From UBA9926 sp023261215 (GTDB taxonomy: Bacteria; Pseudomonadota; Gammaproteobacteria; Pseudomonadales; Azotimanducaceae): a stretch of 64,000 bases of DNA. The position numbers were made by a program, and so were the translations under genes. This document shows, piece by piece, positions 1-8,051 of the stretch (positions are counted from its first letter, which is position 1; every line of letters starts with the position of its first letter). The notes below the pieces were generated by a model, which made no database searches, had not been told where the DNA came from, and was given only the letters and a program-made list of their open reading frames with translations. Location: contig JAYPYV010000011.1 in assembly GCA_038136035.1 (NCBI GenBank), forward strand, positions 12,645-76,644, given 5' to 3'.

Positions 1-531
1 ACCGTCCTTGATGGCAAAAGCCCCCACAGGAATACCTGGAATGTTGTGCATCCCGTAGACGCTCTCGACAGGAAATTGCTCAAAAAGACCTGCCTCAACC
101 ATGGCCCTTGCGCCACCCTCGTTTTCTTCAGCGGGTTGGAAAATAAAGTGAATCGTGCCTGAAAAGTCGCCATGGTTAGCCAGATACTCTGCTGCGCCCA
201 ATAGCATGATGGTATGCCCATCGTGACCACACGCGTGCATGACGCCCGGTGTTTTTGATACATGCTCAAATTCGTTGGCTTCGAGAATCGGTAAGGCATC
301 AAGGTCCGCTCGAAGACCGATGGCACGATTGCCACCTCCTCTGGACAATGTGCCAACCACGCCGGTTCCGGCGATACCGGTGGTCACCTGAAGTCCAAAG
401 CTCTCGAGTTTGTTTGCAACGAAAGCCGCGGTGCGGTGCTCCTCAAATGCGAGTTCCGGATGCTGGTGGAGCTCTCGTCGCCACTCGGTGAGCTTGGTGT
501 GTTCCTGAGCAATCTCTGCGATGACGTTCAT
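1..531 (-). CDS. M20 family amidohydrolase (N-terminal part, cut by window edge)
   Basis: This is the first 177 codons of an M20-family metal-dependent amidohydrolase, of the kind that removes acyl groups from amino acids (hippurate, N-acetyl-amino acids or indole-acetyl conjugates). Translation from the ATG at 531 gives the family landmarks: an N-terminal HQHPELAFEEH segment, the metal-binding HACGHDGHT about residue 100, and the EENEGGA segment carrying the catalytic glutamate. The 3' part, including the dimerisation domain, lies outside the window. It starts 28 bp after the stop of the ChaC-like gene on the same strand, so the two are probably co-transcribed. The substrate cannot be told from the sequence. 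Confidence 0.9.
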   Translation of the reverse strand, partial: MNVIAEIAQEHTKLTEWRRELHQHPELAFEEHRTAAFVANKLESFGLQVTTGIAGTGVVGTLSRGGGNRAIGLRADLDALPILEANEFEHVSKTPGVMHACGHDGHTIMLLGAAEYLANHGDFSGTIHFIFQPAEENEGGARAMVEAGLFEQFPVESVYGMHNIPGIPVGAFAIKDG

Positions 532-559
532 AAGTGAGCCTCAATGCGAAGGCGTTAGT

Positions 560-1138
560 CTAACACCCTTGTGCGTCTGGGCACTGAATCCCAAGCACAT
601 TCGCTCGTGCCACGACGGTGTCATCACTCAGCAGGTGCGTCATCAGGTCCGCCAGTTCTTGATCCACATGGCCAAGGGCCAGGGATTCAGCGAAGAGTTG
701 AAGGACGTAATCCAAGTTGCTGCCGCTTGGCCCCTTGGCATTCATGATCACCGAAGCTAAATCCTGGATGGGTTGCTGGCCCAGATACCAAGGGTTACAG
801 GGTGGCGCGATGTAAGTCCGCGCGGGCACGATCTCGCTACCAACAGCAACGTCCACATCGATCAAGTGGTAGCCATTTTTTTCACGATGATTGAGGGCAG
901 TGAACACGCGATCAAAGTCGATTTTGGAAACCTCAAACAGTCGGCCGACAACCTGATGATCGGGTGCGTGAAGAAGGGTTGCCACAATACCGGGCCGTGC
1001 CTCTGTGCCGCGATGATCTGTCGATCGCTGTGCAAGTGCTCTTTGATAGCCGGCTAGCATGGCGGGTCGGATAGATACGGGAAGGAAATCCTGGCGCCAA
1101 AGGATCGAGCCGTAGCCAAAAAGAAACGGGGTTGTCAT
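560..1138 (-). CDS. ChaC-like gamma-glutamylcyclotransferase
   Basis: The 192-residue protein opens with FGYGSILWR, the nucleotide-like loop signature of the gamma-glutamylcyclotransferase fold. It has LNHREKNGY near residue 82, where ChaC proteins carry their catalytic glutamate (LNxREKxGY). ChaC enzymes cleave glutathione to 5-oxoproline and Cys-Gly in the cytoplasm; this one probably acts on glutathione or another gamma-glutamyl compound. Length fits the family. It is followed closely by the M20 amidohydrolase gene and diverges from the oxidoreductase gene at 1216 with 77 bp between the starts, which must hold both promoters. Family assignment is firm; the substrate is inferred. Confidence 0.85.
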   Translation of the reverse strand: MTTPFLFGYGSILWRQDFLPVSIRPAMLAGYQRALAQRSTDHRGTEARPGIVATLLHAPDHQVVGRLFEVSKIDFDRVFTALNHREKNGYHLIDVDVAVGSEIVPARTYIAPPCNPWYLGQQPIQDLASVIMNAKGPSGSNLDYVLQLFAESLALGHVDQELADLMTHLLSDDTVVARANVLGIQCPDAQGC

Positions 1139-1215
1139 GATGGGAGACTAGCACGCCCAAATGAAGATTCGTTCGGGAATACTTCCGAGGCAGTAGACTC
1201 AATAAAGGAAGGGTT

Positions 1216-2310
1216 ATGACAGAAAAGCTTCGCTACGGCATTCTGGGAACGGGGATGATGGGGCAAGAACACCTCCGCAATCTGCGCTTGATCCCAGAGA
1301 TCGAGGTCGTGGCATTCGCAGATACCAACGAACAAATGGCACGGAAGGCCTCGCGACTCGTGCCATCGGCAACGCGGGTTAGCGACCTCGATGCGTTATT
1401 AAAAGAAGGCCTGGACGCCCTGGTCATCGCCACGCCCAATTACCAGCACGCAGACCAGTTGCTGGCATTGTCGCGCGAGCCCCAGCTTTCTGTGCTGGTG
1501 GAAAAGCCCATTTGCACGGACATGGATCAATTGGCTCGCCTTGAAGAAGCCATGCAGGGGCGAGCGGCACCCCTTTGGGTAGGGATGGAGTATCGCTTTA
1601 TGCCGGCGATGCAGGCGTTTTTAGGCAATGTCCCTCGTGTTGGCAAGAAACACATCCTGAGTATTCGCGAACACCGTTATCCGTTTCTCAAAAAAGTAGA
1701 TGATTGGAATCGTTTCAATCGATTTTCAGGCGGAACCTTCGTTGAGAAGTGCTGCCATTTCTTTGATCTGATGCGCTTGATCTTGGGTCAAGATCCGGTG
1801 CGAGTTTATGCCACAGGCGGGCAAGGTTCTAATCACCTTGACGAGACTTACGCTGCGGGTAAGCCGGACATTTTTGATCACGGTCTGGTCGTCATCGACT
1901 TCGCGGAAGGGGCCAAGGCATCGCTTGATCTCTGTATGTTCGCGGAGGGTGCGCGCTTTGAACAAGATGTCTCGTTAACCGGGAGCGAGGCAAGGCTTGA
2001 TGTTCATATCCCAGGGCCTCACCCGAAGCAGTCAACGGCGCTTGCCGAGCTCAACGTGTTTCCAAGGGCGGGCGATGCGGAGACATTAACTATCGATGTG
2101 CCCAAAGAGATCCAAGATGCGGGCGCGCACCAAGGCGCCACCTATTATGCGCACCAAGCGTTTCTAACAGCGATTAAAGATGGCAAACCGCCAGCGGTTG
2201 ACTTGCGAGACGGCTTGATGGCGGTGCTTATGGGCATGGCGGCGCAAGCCTCGATCGCCTCGGGGGAAGCGATTGCGGTGGATGCGGGTGCGCTCTCGTT
2301 AGGGAGATAA
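1216..2310 (+). CDS. Gfo/Idh/MocA family NAD(P)-dependent oxidoreductase
   Basis: A 364-residue protein with an N-terminal Rossmann domain (GILGTGMMGQEH, residues 8-19) and the VEKPICTD segment near residue 94, whose EKP lysine is the characteristic Gfo/Idh/MocA residue. The C-terminal half matches the alpha/beta substrate domain. Members oxidise or reduce sugars, inositols and related polyols. The ATG at 1216 has a good Shine-Dalgarno (GGAAGGG) just upstream. No sugar transporter or other catabolic gene is adjacent, so the substrate is unknown. It converges with the phosphoesterase gene, leaving 30 bp between stops. Confidence 0.85.
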   Translation: MTEKLRYGILGTGMMGQEHLRNLRLIPEIEVVAFADTNEQMARKASRLVPSATRVSDLDALLKEGLDALVIATPNYQHADQLLALSREPQLSVLVEKPICTDMDQLARLEEAMQGRAAPLWVGMEYRFMPAMQAFLGNVPRVGKKHILSIREHRYPFLKKVDDWNRFNRFSGGTFVEKCCHFFDLMRLILGQDPVRVYATGGQGSNHLDETYAAGKPDIFDHGLVVIDFAEGAKASLDLCMFAEGARFEQDVSLTGSEARLDVHIPGPHPKQSTALAELNVFPRAGDAETLTIDVPKEIQDAGAHQGATYYAHQAFLTAIKDGKPPAVDLRDGLMAVLMGMAAQASIASGEAIAVDAGALSLGR

Positions 2311-2340
2311 TCTCGGGCGAGCGAATCAAGCGCTTCGGCT

Positions 2341-3075
2341 TTACGCAGCTTTGGTTTGGGGGTCTACCAAAAAGCTGGGGTCCCAATCGCCGGAGAAACA
2401 TTGTGTGTTTTTCCAGGGTCGGAGCAGGGTGTTCAGCGATTTTGCGCCCATGGATCGAATCCCATCCTTCTTGAACGACAAGACTTCGATTTCACTGCTG
2501 AGTGGGTCAAGGGTAAGAAACCCAGGCCAGCGCTCGCCAGCAAGTGTGCCTGCATTGATGAGCGTCAGTGTTTGAAAGGGAATCACGGTTTGAAAGTGGA
2601 CGTGGCCATTGATGATCCATTGGTACGCCTGGCTGTCGATAAAACCGTCCAGCGTCTCAGACCGTTCAGGGGCCATTCGGGGGGTGCCTGGCCAGACTTT
2701 GGCGAGATCTTGATCACCCACGCCATGACACAGCAGGAGATCTTGACCTCTGAACGAGACGGATTGGCTCTTAGGTAAGGCGCGAAAGAAGTCGAGGGTG
2801 TTTGACTTCAGATTGTCCCGGCGGTGAGCCTGGGGCACATGGCGGTACTTGTCTGCTAGAAGCCATCGATCATGATTGCCGGCAACCACCTTCACATCGT
2901 ATTCGATCAGGAGTTCCACCACACGATCTAAGTTTCCGCGCCCGTCGGCCAAATCACCCGTGCATAAGATAGTCGAGACTTCGCTGTCCGCAAGATATCT
3001 GAGCGCGGCTTCAAGCCGCACATCTTCAGCATGCACGTCGCCAATCAAGCCGATTGTCGTGGACTGTTGATCCAT
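2341..3075 (-). CDS. Calcineurin-like metallophosphoesterase
   Basis: The 244-residue protein carries the complete metallophosphoesterase motif series: GDVHAE near the N-terminus, GDLADG, GNHDRW, LLCHG and NGHVHF. These bind two divalent metals. The compact size resembles YfcE-like and diadenosine-tetraphosphatase-like phosphoesterases, but the substrate cannot be read from the sequence. It is a single gene with no obvious operon partner: the DUF5916 gene upstream on the same strand ends 95 bp before its start. Confidence 0.85.
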   Translation of the reverse strand: MDQQSTTIGLIGDVHAEDVRLEAALRYLADSEVSTILCTGDLADGRGNLDRVVELLIEYDVKVVAGNHDRWLLADKYRHVPQAHRRDNLKSNTLDFFRALPKSQSVSFRGQDLLLCHGVGDQDLAKVWPGTPRMAPERSETLDGFIDSQAYQWIINGHVHFQTVIPFQTLTLINAGTLAGERWPGFLTLDPLSSEIEVLSFKKDGIRSMGAKSLNTLLRPWKNTQCFSGDWDPSFLVDPQTKAA

Positions 3076-3170
3076 CCAAAAAACACTCAGGGTTTAGGGC
3101 GTTGTACGTAAGGCCCAGGGCGTTAGTTTGGTGCGGCGGCAGTGGGTCCTGGCTCTAGCAGTGCCAGGTC

Positions 3171-5558
3171 TTAGTTACCCATCCGGTACCGAAGTTTAAT
3201 GACCAGCGAGTCAACCAACGCCTGACGCCAGGCCTCACTGAATTGATCACGGAATCCGCGTTGAATATTGCTAGGGACGTTCGAGCCACGCGTGTAGACG
3301 ACGAACAGGTCAGACAGAGGCGCGAGTTCCCAGCGATATCGAGCTTGAAATGACAAACGAGAAATCGAAAAATCGCGACGGCTGTCGTCGGCATCCAGTG
3401 CGGTCAGTCGTCGACCTTCGTCAACCAACGCAAAACGATCCCGCTCGAAGGCTTTAATGCCGACCCATTGCAAACTCAATCTAGCCTGCTGGCGCGCTGA
3501 AAAGAAGTAAGACAGCTCGACATTGGGTCGCCAGGTTTCGGCATGATAGCGCGTGAAGTCGGTTCCCCCTGAGTGCAACAGCCATCCTGTTCGGGTCTCA
3601 TGACTGATCGAAGCAAAGAGGGAGATCCGATCTGAAGGCTGGTAGGCGAAGCGGCTGGTATAACCCTGAAGCTGACCCCCCATGTCTTCCTGCTCAAGCT
3701 TGACGTCAGCAGTGAGACTGAAGGGTTTTGATTCATCGGTGCTCCAGCGAAGACCCAGCTGCACGCGATCATCGAGCAAGTACGTGCCGTTCCCGCCACT
3801 GTTCTTATCTTCGATGCGCTGCGGAAAGAAATCGAGATCGATTTTGGCCTCTGCATTAGAAAGGAACCGCCACTCTCTCGATGCCGAGTAGCCTTCTCGA
3901 ACCACTTGCCCAGATTGATTCTCGTAGCGTCTTATTCTCAGATTATCGACTCGCTCTTTCAGACCCGGACGCTGAGCGTCTCGATGATCAAAGCTGTAGC
4001 TGAAGCCGATAAAATCGTTTCGTCTCAAAAATCCAAAGTCGTTGACGTCGAGATCCTCATCGAAGTGATCTACCGTAACTTTGTGTTGCAGGCCGCGCCT
4101 TGGACGATAGGTGAAGTCTGCAAAGAAGCCGTCGCCTCGGTCGCCTTCAACATCCGAATGGAGCGTCTGCACATCGAGCGTGACCCGTCCATTTTGACTC
4201 AAGAAATGCGCGTCGATCCCGGCGGTGCGAGCGGTTTCCGTCTCGTGGTCAACTTCTGTCATCAGAACCCCAACCGCTCGACGACCGCTTCCCTCCGGCT
4301 GTTCAAATAAAACCCGGGCGGCTGAGAAATTGCGTCCGCTTTGAGTTACGCGTCGGGCTTCACCGTTCTCGACGCCCCGAAGTTCAGTGTCGTCCTCAAG
4401 CGCTGCCAAAAAGCCGTAGCGAAGAGAACCGCTTTGTCCCGTGACTTTGGCAGCACCCAATAGTTCGCTCGGTTGATTGAGTTCCACATCACTGAATTCA
4501 ATATCCTCCAAGCCAAGGGCGCGAGGTGGAGCACCAATTCGGCGGGTGTTGATGAGCGTGGTGGGTGAACCGCCACCGCCACCACCTGGGCCCCACCGAG
4601 GGTTTGCCCTTGGCGAGGTCGAGAAGATCTCTTGCCCTTCTAAGAAGAAAGGCCGCTTCTCGGAGTAGAAGGTTTCGTAGCTGGTCAAGTTCACGACGAC
4701 TTCATCTGATTCAACGTTACCGAAATCCGGCTGAATGGAGCTGGTGACTTGAAATGCCGTGGTGGGCCGCCAAAAGAAATCAAATCCCGCTTTAGCGCTC
4801 GCCTCTCCGCGATATTCGTCAAGTGTGGTTGAAGCGTAGGGGTAGAACGTGAACTGTTGCTTGGGATTCACCCCCTGGATTTTGACCCGAGGCAGAACCG
4901 ACAAAAAAGTGCTCTGGGTTCTCGGAAGCGCAGGCGATCCCCAATCCATGCCAGCATCTGCGACGGCCCGCTGAAAATAAAGGCCGACGGTGCGGTCGCC
5001 CGTACTGCTGTAGGGCAGCGTCATCATGGTCCAAGGTAGGAAGAATTCAGCGGTCCATCCTTCGGCATTGATTGAACTCGCCCCTTGCCAAGGGCCATCC
5101 CAGCTATTGGAGTACTGCCTCTCCGGCAAGATCGTTCCGTCTTGCAGGGTGCCACCGAGGTTGATCGCGAACCAATAGGCATACAGGCCTTCGCCAGAGG
5201 TATCAATCGAGACCGAAATTCGGTCGCGCTGCAGGAATTCATCGCGGCTACTCAATCTTTCAACGAGTTGGCTCTGTGTTTGCTGCATTCGTGCCCCAAC
5301 GTACATGCCGCGCTCGGTATAAAAGACCAGCATCTCGGTTGATTCCGGCGCAGGTTCGAGCGTGTCTGGCGAGATGACGCTGAAGTCTTGATAAACTTGG
5401 GCGCGCGACCAGATGGATTCGGAGAGTGCGCCATCGATGGTGACCTTGACTTCTTGATGGGTTGCTCTAGGCGGCGATGGCCACTCCTCACGGGCGAGCG
5501 CCGACGCCCCGGGTAACAGAATGGCAAACAAGAGTAGATAAGCCCAGTCGCGGATCAT
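3171..5558 (-). CDS. DUF5916 / carbohydrate-binding family 9-like outer-membrane protein
   Basis: A 795-residue exported protein. The start at 5558 is preferred to longer in-frame options because a GAGGA ribosome site lies 9 bp upstream and translation begins directly with a signal peptide (MIRDWAYLLLF... ending ALA). Residues about 30-230 look like a CBM9-like beta-sandwich (VTIDGALSESIW, INAEGWTAEFFLPW). The rest shows the DUF5916 signature (PDFGNVESDEVVVNL, FYSEKRPFFLEG), then a long region of alternating residues with frequent aromatics that looks like a beta-barrel and ends LVIKLRYRMGN. A Gly run (GPGGGGGGSP) lies in the middle. The function of this family is unknown; an outer-membrane location is inferred. 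It is monocistronic. Confidence 0.8.
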   Translation of the reverse strand: MIRDWAYLLLFAILLPGASALAREEWPSPPRATHQEVKVTIDGALSESIWSRAQVYQDFSVISPDTLEPAPESTEMLVFYTERGMYVGARMQQTQSQLVERLSSRDEFLQRDRISVSIDTSGEGLYAYWFAINLGGTLQDGTILPERQYSNSWDGPWQGASSINAEGWTAEFFLPWTMMTLPYSSTGDRTVGLYFQRAVADAGMDWGSPALPRTQSTFLSVLPRVKIQGVNPKQQFTFYPYASTTLDEYRGEASAKAGFDFFWRPTTAFQVTSSIQPDFGNVESDEVVVNLTSYETFYSEKRPFFLEGQEIFSTSPRANPRWGPGGGGGGSPTTLINTRRIGAPPRALGLEDIEFSDVELNQPSELLGAAKVTGQSGSLRYGFLAALEDDTELRGVENGEARRVTQSGRNFSAARVLFEQPEGSGRRAVGVLMTEVDHETETARTAGIDAHFLSQNGRVTLDVQTLHSDVEGDRGDGFFADFTYRPRRGLQHKVTVDHFDEDLDVNDFGFLRRNDFIGFSYSFDHRDAQRPGLKERVDNLRIRRYENQSGQVVREGYSASREWRFLSNAEAKIDLDFFPQRIEDKNSGGNGTYLLDDRVQLGLRWSTDESKPFSLTADVKLEQEDMGGQLQGYTSRFAYQPSDRISLFASISHETRTGWLLHSGGTDFTRYHAETWRPNVELSYFFSARQQARLSLQWVGIKAFERDRFALVDEGRRLTALDADDSRRDFSISRLSFQARYRWELAPLSDLFVVYTRGSNVPSNIQRGFRDQFSEAWRQALVDSLVIKLRYRMGN

Positions 5559-5884
5559 GCGATGCAATCCTCGGTGGTGGTCTAGCGCCGACGTGTTAAG
5601 GCTTGAACCCGAGCGGTGCTGGGGCACAAAAGGGCGGTTGAATCGATAGACCGCGGCGGCCGTGAGCCTGACTCGCCTCGCTGGCTTTTCTGTTGATTTA
5701 AAGGGTTCTGTCGCGGGATGAGTCGCTGCTCGAGTCGGAGGAGTTTTGCGCCCCTGACCCCCAATTGGGTCATGCGGGCAAGAGGGATGCGGCGGGTCGG
5801 TCAACATGGTCGCGGGATGATACAGGAATCACAGGGTGCTCGCTATGCGAGCACACAAGCCTCACGTCAATCAGCGGAACAAGT
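5559..5884. other. Divergent intergenic region between DUF5916 and hydrolase genes
   Basis: This 326-bp space separates two divergent genes. Both reading frames can be extended into it, but the extensions are low-complexity, Arg/Pro-rich and lack ribosome sites, so I treat it as non-coding. It must hold both promoters. Its one clear structure is the perfect dyad at 5836-5854, listed separately. Confidence 0.6.
5836..5854. promoter_or_regulatory. Perfect 8-bp inverted repeat, possible operator
   Basis: GTGCTCGC-TAT-GCGAGCAC is a perfect dyad with a 3-bp centre, ending 30 bp before the ATG of the hydrolase gene at 5885. No T-run follows, so it is not an intrinsic terminator. A dimeric repressor or activator site in the divergent promoter region is the simplest reading. 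No regulator gene is adjacent. Confidence 0.4.
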
Positions 5885-6700
5885 ATGAATCCGGTAGAAC
5901 AGGTCGGCCTTTGGTTGATCAATCGAATTGAGATCTTAGGGAGCCAGAGCGTGGGATCGATTGCTATCGACCCTTCCGCTAATCTGAGCCTCGACGTTTA
6001 TGAGGGTGCGGTTGGTTTGGACGCACCTGTGGTCCTCTTTTTCTATGGCGGAAATTGGGCGCGCGGCGAGCGACGACAATACCAATTTGTCGGCGAGGCG
6101 TTCGCGAAGCTGGGTGTCACCGCCCTCGTCGCGGACTATCGGAAGCGTCCCGATGTTCGTTTTGAAGACACCTTGTCCGATGCCAGCAAAGCGTTGGACT
6201 GGACCTTGGCCAATTATCAAGACCGCCCGATCGTTCTCTCGGGGCATTCCGCGGGCGCTCAGATTGCGTGTTTGTTGGCACTCGATAAGACGCGGTCGAC
6301 CCCTGGGGCGGTGGATGGCGTCATTGGACTTGCAGGGCCCTATGATTTTTATCCCTTTACCGAACGCGAGCACTGGGACTACTTTGGTCCGCCGTGGCGT
6401 TATCCTCTGACACAGCCGGTTTGGCGCCTTCACGCGACCATGCCAAGCTTCTTGTTGCTCCATGGCGCAGTTGATCAACGCGTGCGACGAGGCCACTCCA
6501 AATCACTTTACCTGCGCGTGCTGACTTCTGGAGGCTTGGCTATTCGACGGGTGTATGAGAGGCTAGATCACACCGGCATTATTCTCGAGTTTATGCGTGG
6601 GCGGCGTCATCGCTCCTCAGTCATGATCGACATTCAGCAGTATTTAAGTGCCCTTACCACACGAACATTAAGTGAGATGGAGAAAGATTTATGGCATTAA
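5885..6700 (+). CDS. Alpha/beta hydrolase (carboxylesterase, HSL/BD-FAE-like)
   Basis: A 271-residue protein starting at the ATG at 5885; upstream in-frame codons look non-coding. It has an oxyanion-hole segment FFYGGNWARG near residue 52, equivalent to the HGGG loop of hormone-sensitive-lipase-like esterases, and the nucleophile elbow GHSAGA near residue 120. A late His in LDHTG and an Asp in HGAVDQR complete a plausible catalytic triad. Such proteins hydrolyse carboxyl esters, and some relatives act on kynurenine formamide. Its end overlaps the next gene by 10 bp, implying translational coupling to the crotonase-fold enzyme. The physiological substrate is unknown. Confidence 0.8.
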   Translation: MNPVEQVGLWLINRIEILGSQSVGSIAIDPSANLSLDVYEGAVGLDAPVVLFFYGGNWARGERRQYQFVGEAFAKLGVTALVADYRKRPDVRFEDTLSDASKALDWTLANYQDRPIVLSGHSAGAQIACLLALDKTRSTPGAVDGVIGLAGPYDFYPFTEREHWDYFGPPWRYPLTQPVWRLHATMPSFLLLHGAVDQRVRRGHSKSLYLRVLTSGGLAIRRVYERLDHTGIILEFMRGRRHRSSVMIDIQQYLSALTTRTLSEMEKDLWH

Positions 6701-7512
6701 CGCCTTCGACAACCGAAGAACTATTGGTTGAGGAACATGGCCGTGTCGCGGTCATTACGTTGAATCGACCCGATCGATATAACGCGATCAGTCGTGACAT
6801 GTTGAACGAGCTGTCTAAGAAAGTCGTTGAAGCCAACCGGGACCCCGATATTCGATGTATCGTGCTCACGGGTGCTGGCAAAGGCTTTTGCTCTGGCCTC
6901 GATCTGATTGGCGTGAATGAGGGCGGCATTGGCAGTGGCGATAATAAAGGGGATAACCGGCCTGCTCGCCAGTTATTCGACTTGCGTGATGCGCCCATCA
7001 ACGTCATGTGGAATATCGACACCCCCATGATTTGCGCGCTAAACGGTCCAGCGGCGGGTTATGGCATGGATCTTACCTTGCTCTGTGACATGCGGATTGC
7101 GTCAACCACGGCGAAGATGGCGGCGGTGACCGCCAAGCGTAATGTGGTGCCAGAAAGTGGTGGCACTTGGCTTTTGCCGAGGCTGATTGGTTGGGGCAAG
7201 GCTGCCGAACTCTACTATCGAGCCAGAACCGTGGACGCTGCAGAATGTCTCGAAATGGGTCTGGTGAACGTGATTGTCGAGCCGGATGAACTGATGCCAA
7301 CTGCCATGCAGTGGGCGCAAGAAATCGCAGAGAATGCGCCACTTGCTGTTCAGACCACAAAGCGAATGATGCGAATGGGCTTAGAAGAGTCTTACGATAC
7401 TGCTGTGGATCACCTCATGGTGCATTTGGCGGGCATGTTCCAGAGTGAAGACTTCAAAGAGGGGGTCAAAGCCTTCGTTGAAAAACGTAAGCCAGAATTT
7501 ACGGGTCGGTAG
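6691..7512 (+). CDS. Enoyl-CoA hydratase/isomerase (crotonase) family protein
   Basis: A 273-residue crotonase-fold protein. It has VITLNRPDRYNAIS at the N-terminus, the first oxyanion-hole segment FCSGLDL (about residue 70) and the second NGPAAGYGMDL (about residue 114). Against rat enoyl-CoA hydratase, the Glu144 position is Asp (GYGMD) and the Glu164 position is Thr, but a Glu follows in VPESGGTW, as in several isomerase-like crotonases. The C-terminus (FVEKRKPEF) is typical. The exact reaction, hydration or isomerisation of an acyl-CoA, is uncertain. It overlaps the upstream esterase gene. Confidence 0.85.
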   Translation: MALTPSTTEELLVEEHGRVAVITLNRPDRYNAISRDMLNELSKKVVEANRDPDIRCIVLTGAGKGFCSGLDLIGVNEGGIGSGDNKGDNRPARQLFDLRDAPINVMWNIDTPMICALNGPAAGYGMDLTLLCDMRIASTTAKMAAVTAKRNVVPESGGTWLLPRLIGWGKAAELYYRARTVDAAECLEMGLVNVIVEPDELMPTAMQWAQEIAENAPLAVQTTKRMMRMGLEESYDTAVDHLMVHLAGMFQSEDFKEGVKAFVEKRKPEFTGR

Positions 7513-7560
7513 CTCATTAGTCGGATCTCAACGCTCTGGATTCAGACATCAGGTCGGGGC

Positions 7561-7932
7561 TTGATCGAAATCACCGGCAAGGTGAACGCATTGCTGGAAA
7601 CTAGGGGTCTTAGCGAAGGGCTGTGTACGGTATTTGTAAGACACACGTCTGCCAGCCTCCTGATTCAAGAGAATGCTGACCCTGATGTGCTGATCGATCT
7701 GGAGCACTGGCTCGGGCGGTGGGTTGAGGATGGAGATCCAGCCTTTCGACACCGATCGGAGGGGCCTGACGACATGGCGGCTCACATTCGATCTGCCTTA
7801 ACCCAAACGTCAATAGGCATTCCATTTTCGGAAGGGCGATTGGCCCTCGGAACATGGCAAGGCTTATATCTTTGGGAGCACCGTTATTGTGCGCACGAGC
7901 GTCAGGTTCTCGTGCACCTGTCCGCTGTCTAG
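7561..7932 (+). CDS. YjbQ family protein (UPF0047)
   Basis: The 123-residue protein matches the YjbQ family, whose members can show weak thiamine-phosphate synthase activity. It has FVRHTSASLLIQENADPDV, the segment EGPDDMAAHIRS, and a C-terminal GRLALGTWQGLYLWEH, with the conserved His residues expected for metal binding. The only conventional start is a TTG at 7561. The reading frame is open from 7513, and its upstream residues (STLWIQTSGRG) resemble the first beta-strand of E. coli YjbQ. The true start may therefore be a non-standard codon such as ATT 7516 or ATC 7525. It lies 48 bp after the crotonase gene and converges with the aldehyde dehydrogenase gene. Confidence 0.8.
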   Translation: MIEITGKVNALLETRGLSEGLCTVFVRHTSASLLIQENADPDVLIDLEHWLGRWVEDGDPAFRHRSEGPDDMAAHIRSALTQTSIGIPFSEGRLALGTWQGLYLWEHRYCAHERQVLVHLSAV

Positions 7933-8051
7933 CAGGTCAAGGCGCTAGGCGCGGGGCGGTCAGCGCAGAGAAGCGCAGACCCTGCTAAAGCGTCAGCGGC
8001 TCGCCGGGTTCAATGGGGCGTCGCCCGCGCATCCCGCCGCGTCGAAGGGCC

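Noticed and set aside
3906..4310. 134-codon plus-strand frame inside the DUF5916 gene
   Set aside because: Antisense shadow of a well-supported coding region.
5559..5807. N-terminal extension of the DUF5916 protein
   Set aside because: The signal peptide and a good ribosome site place the start at 5558.
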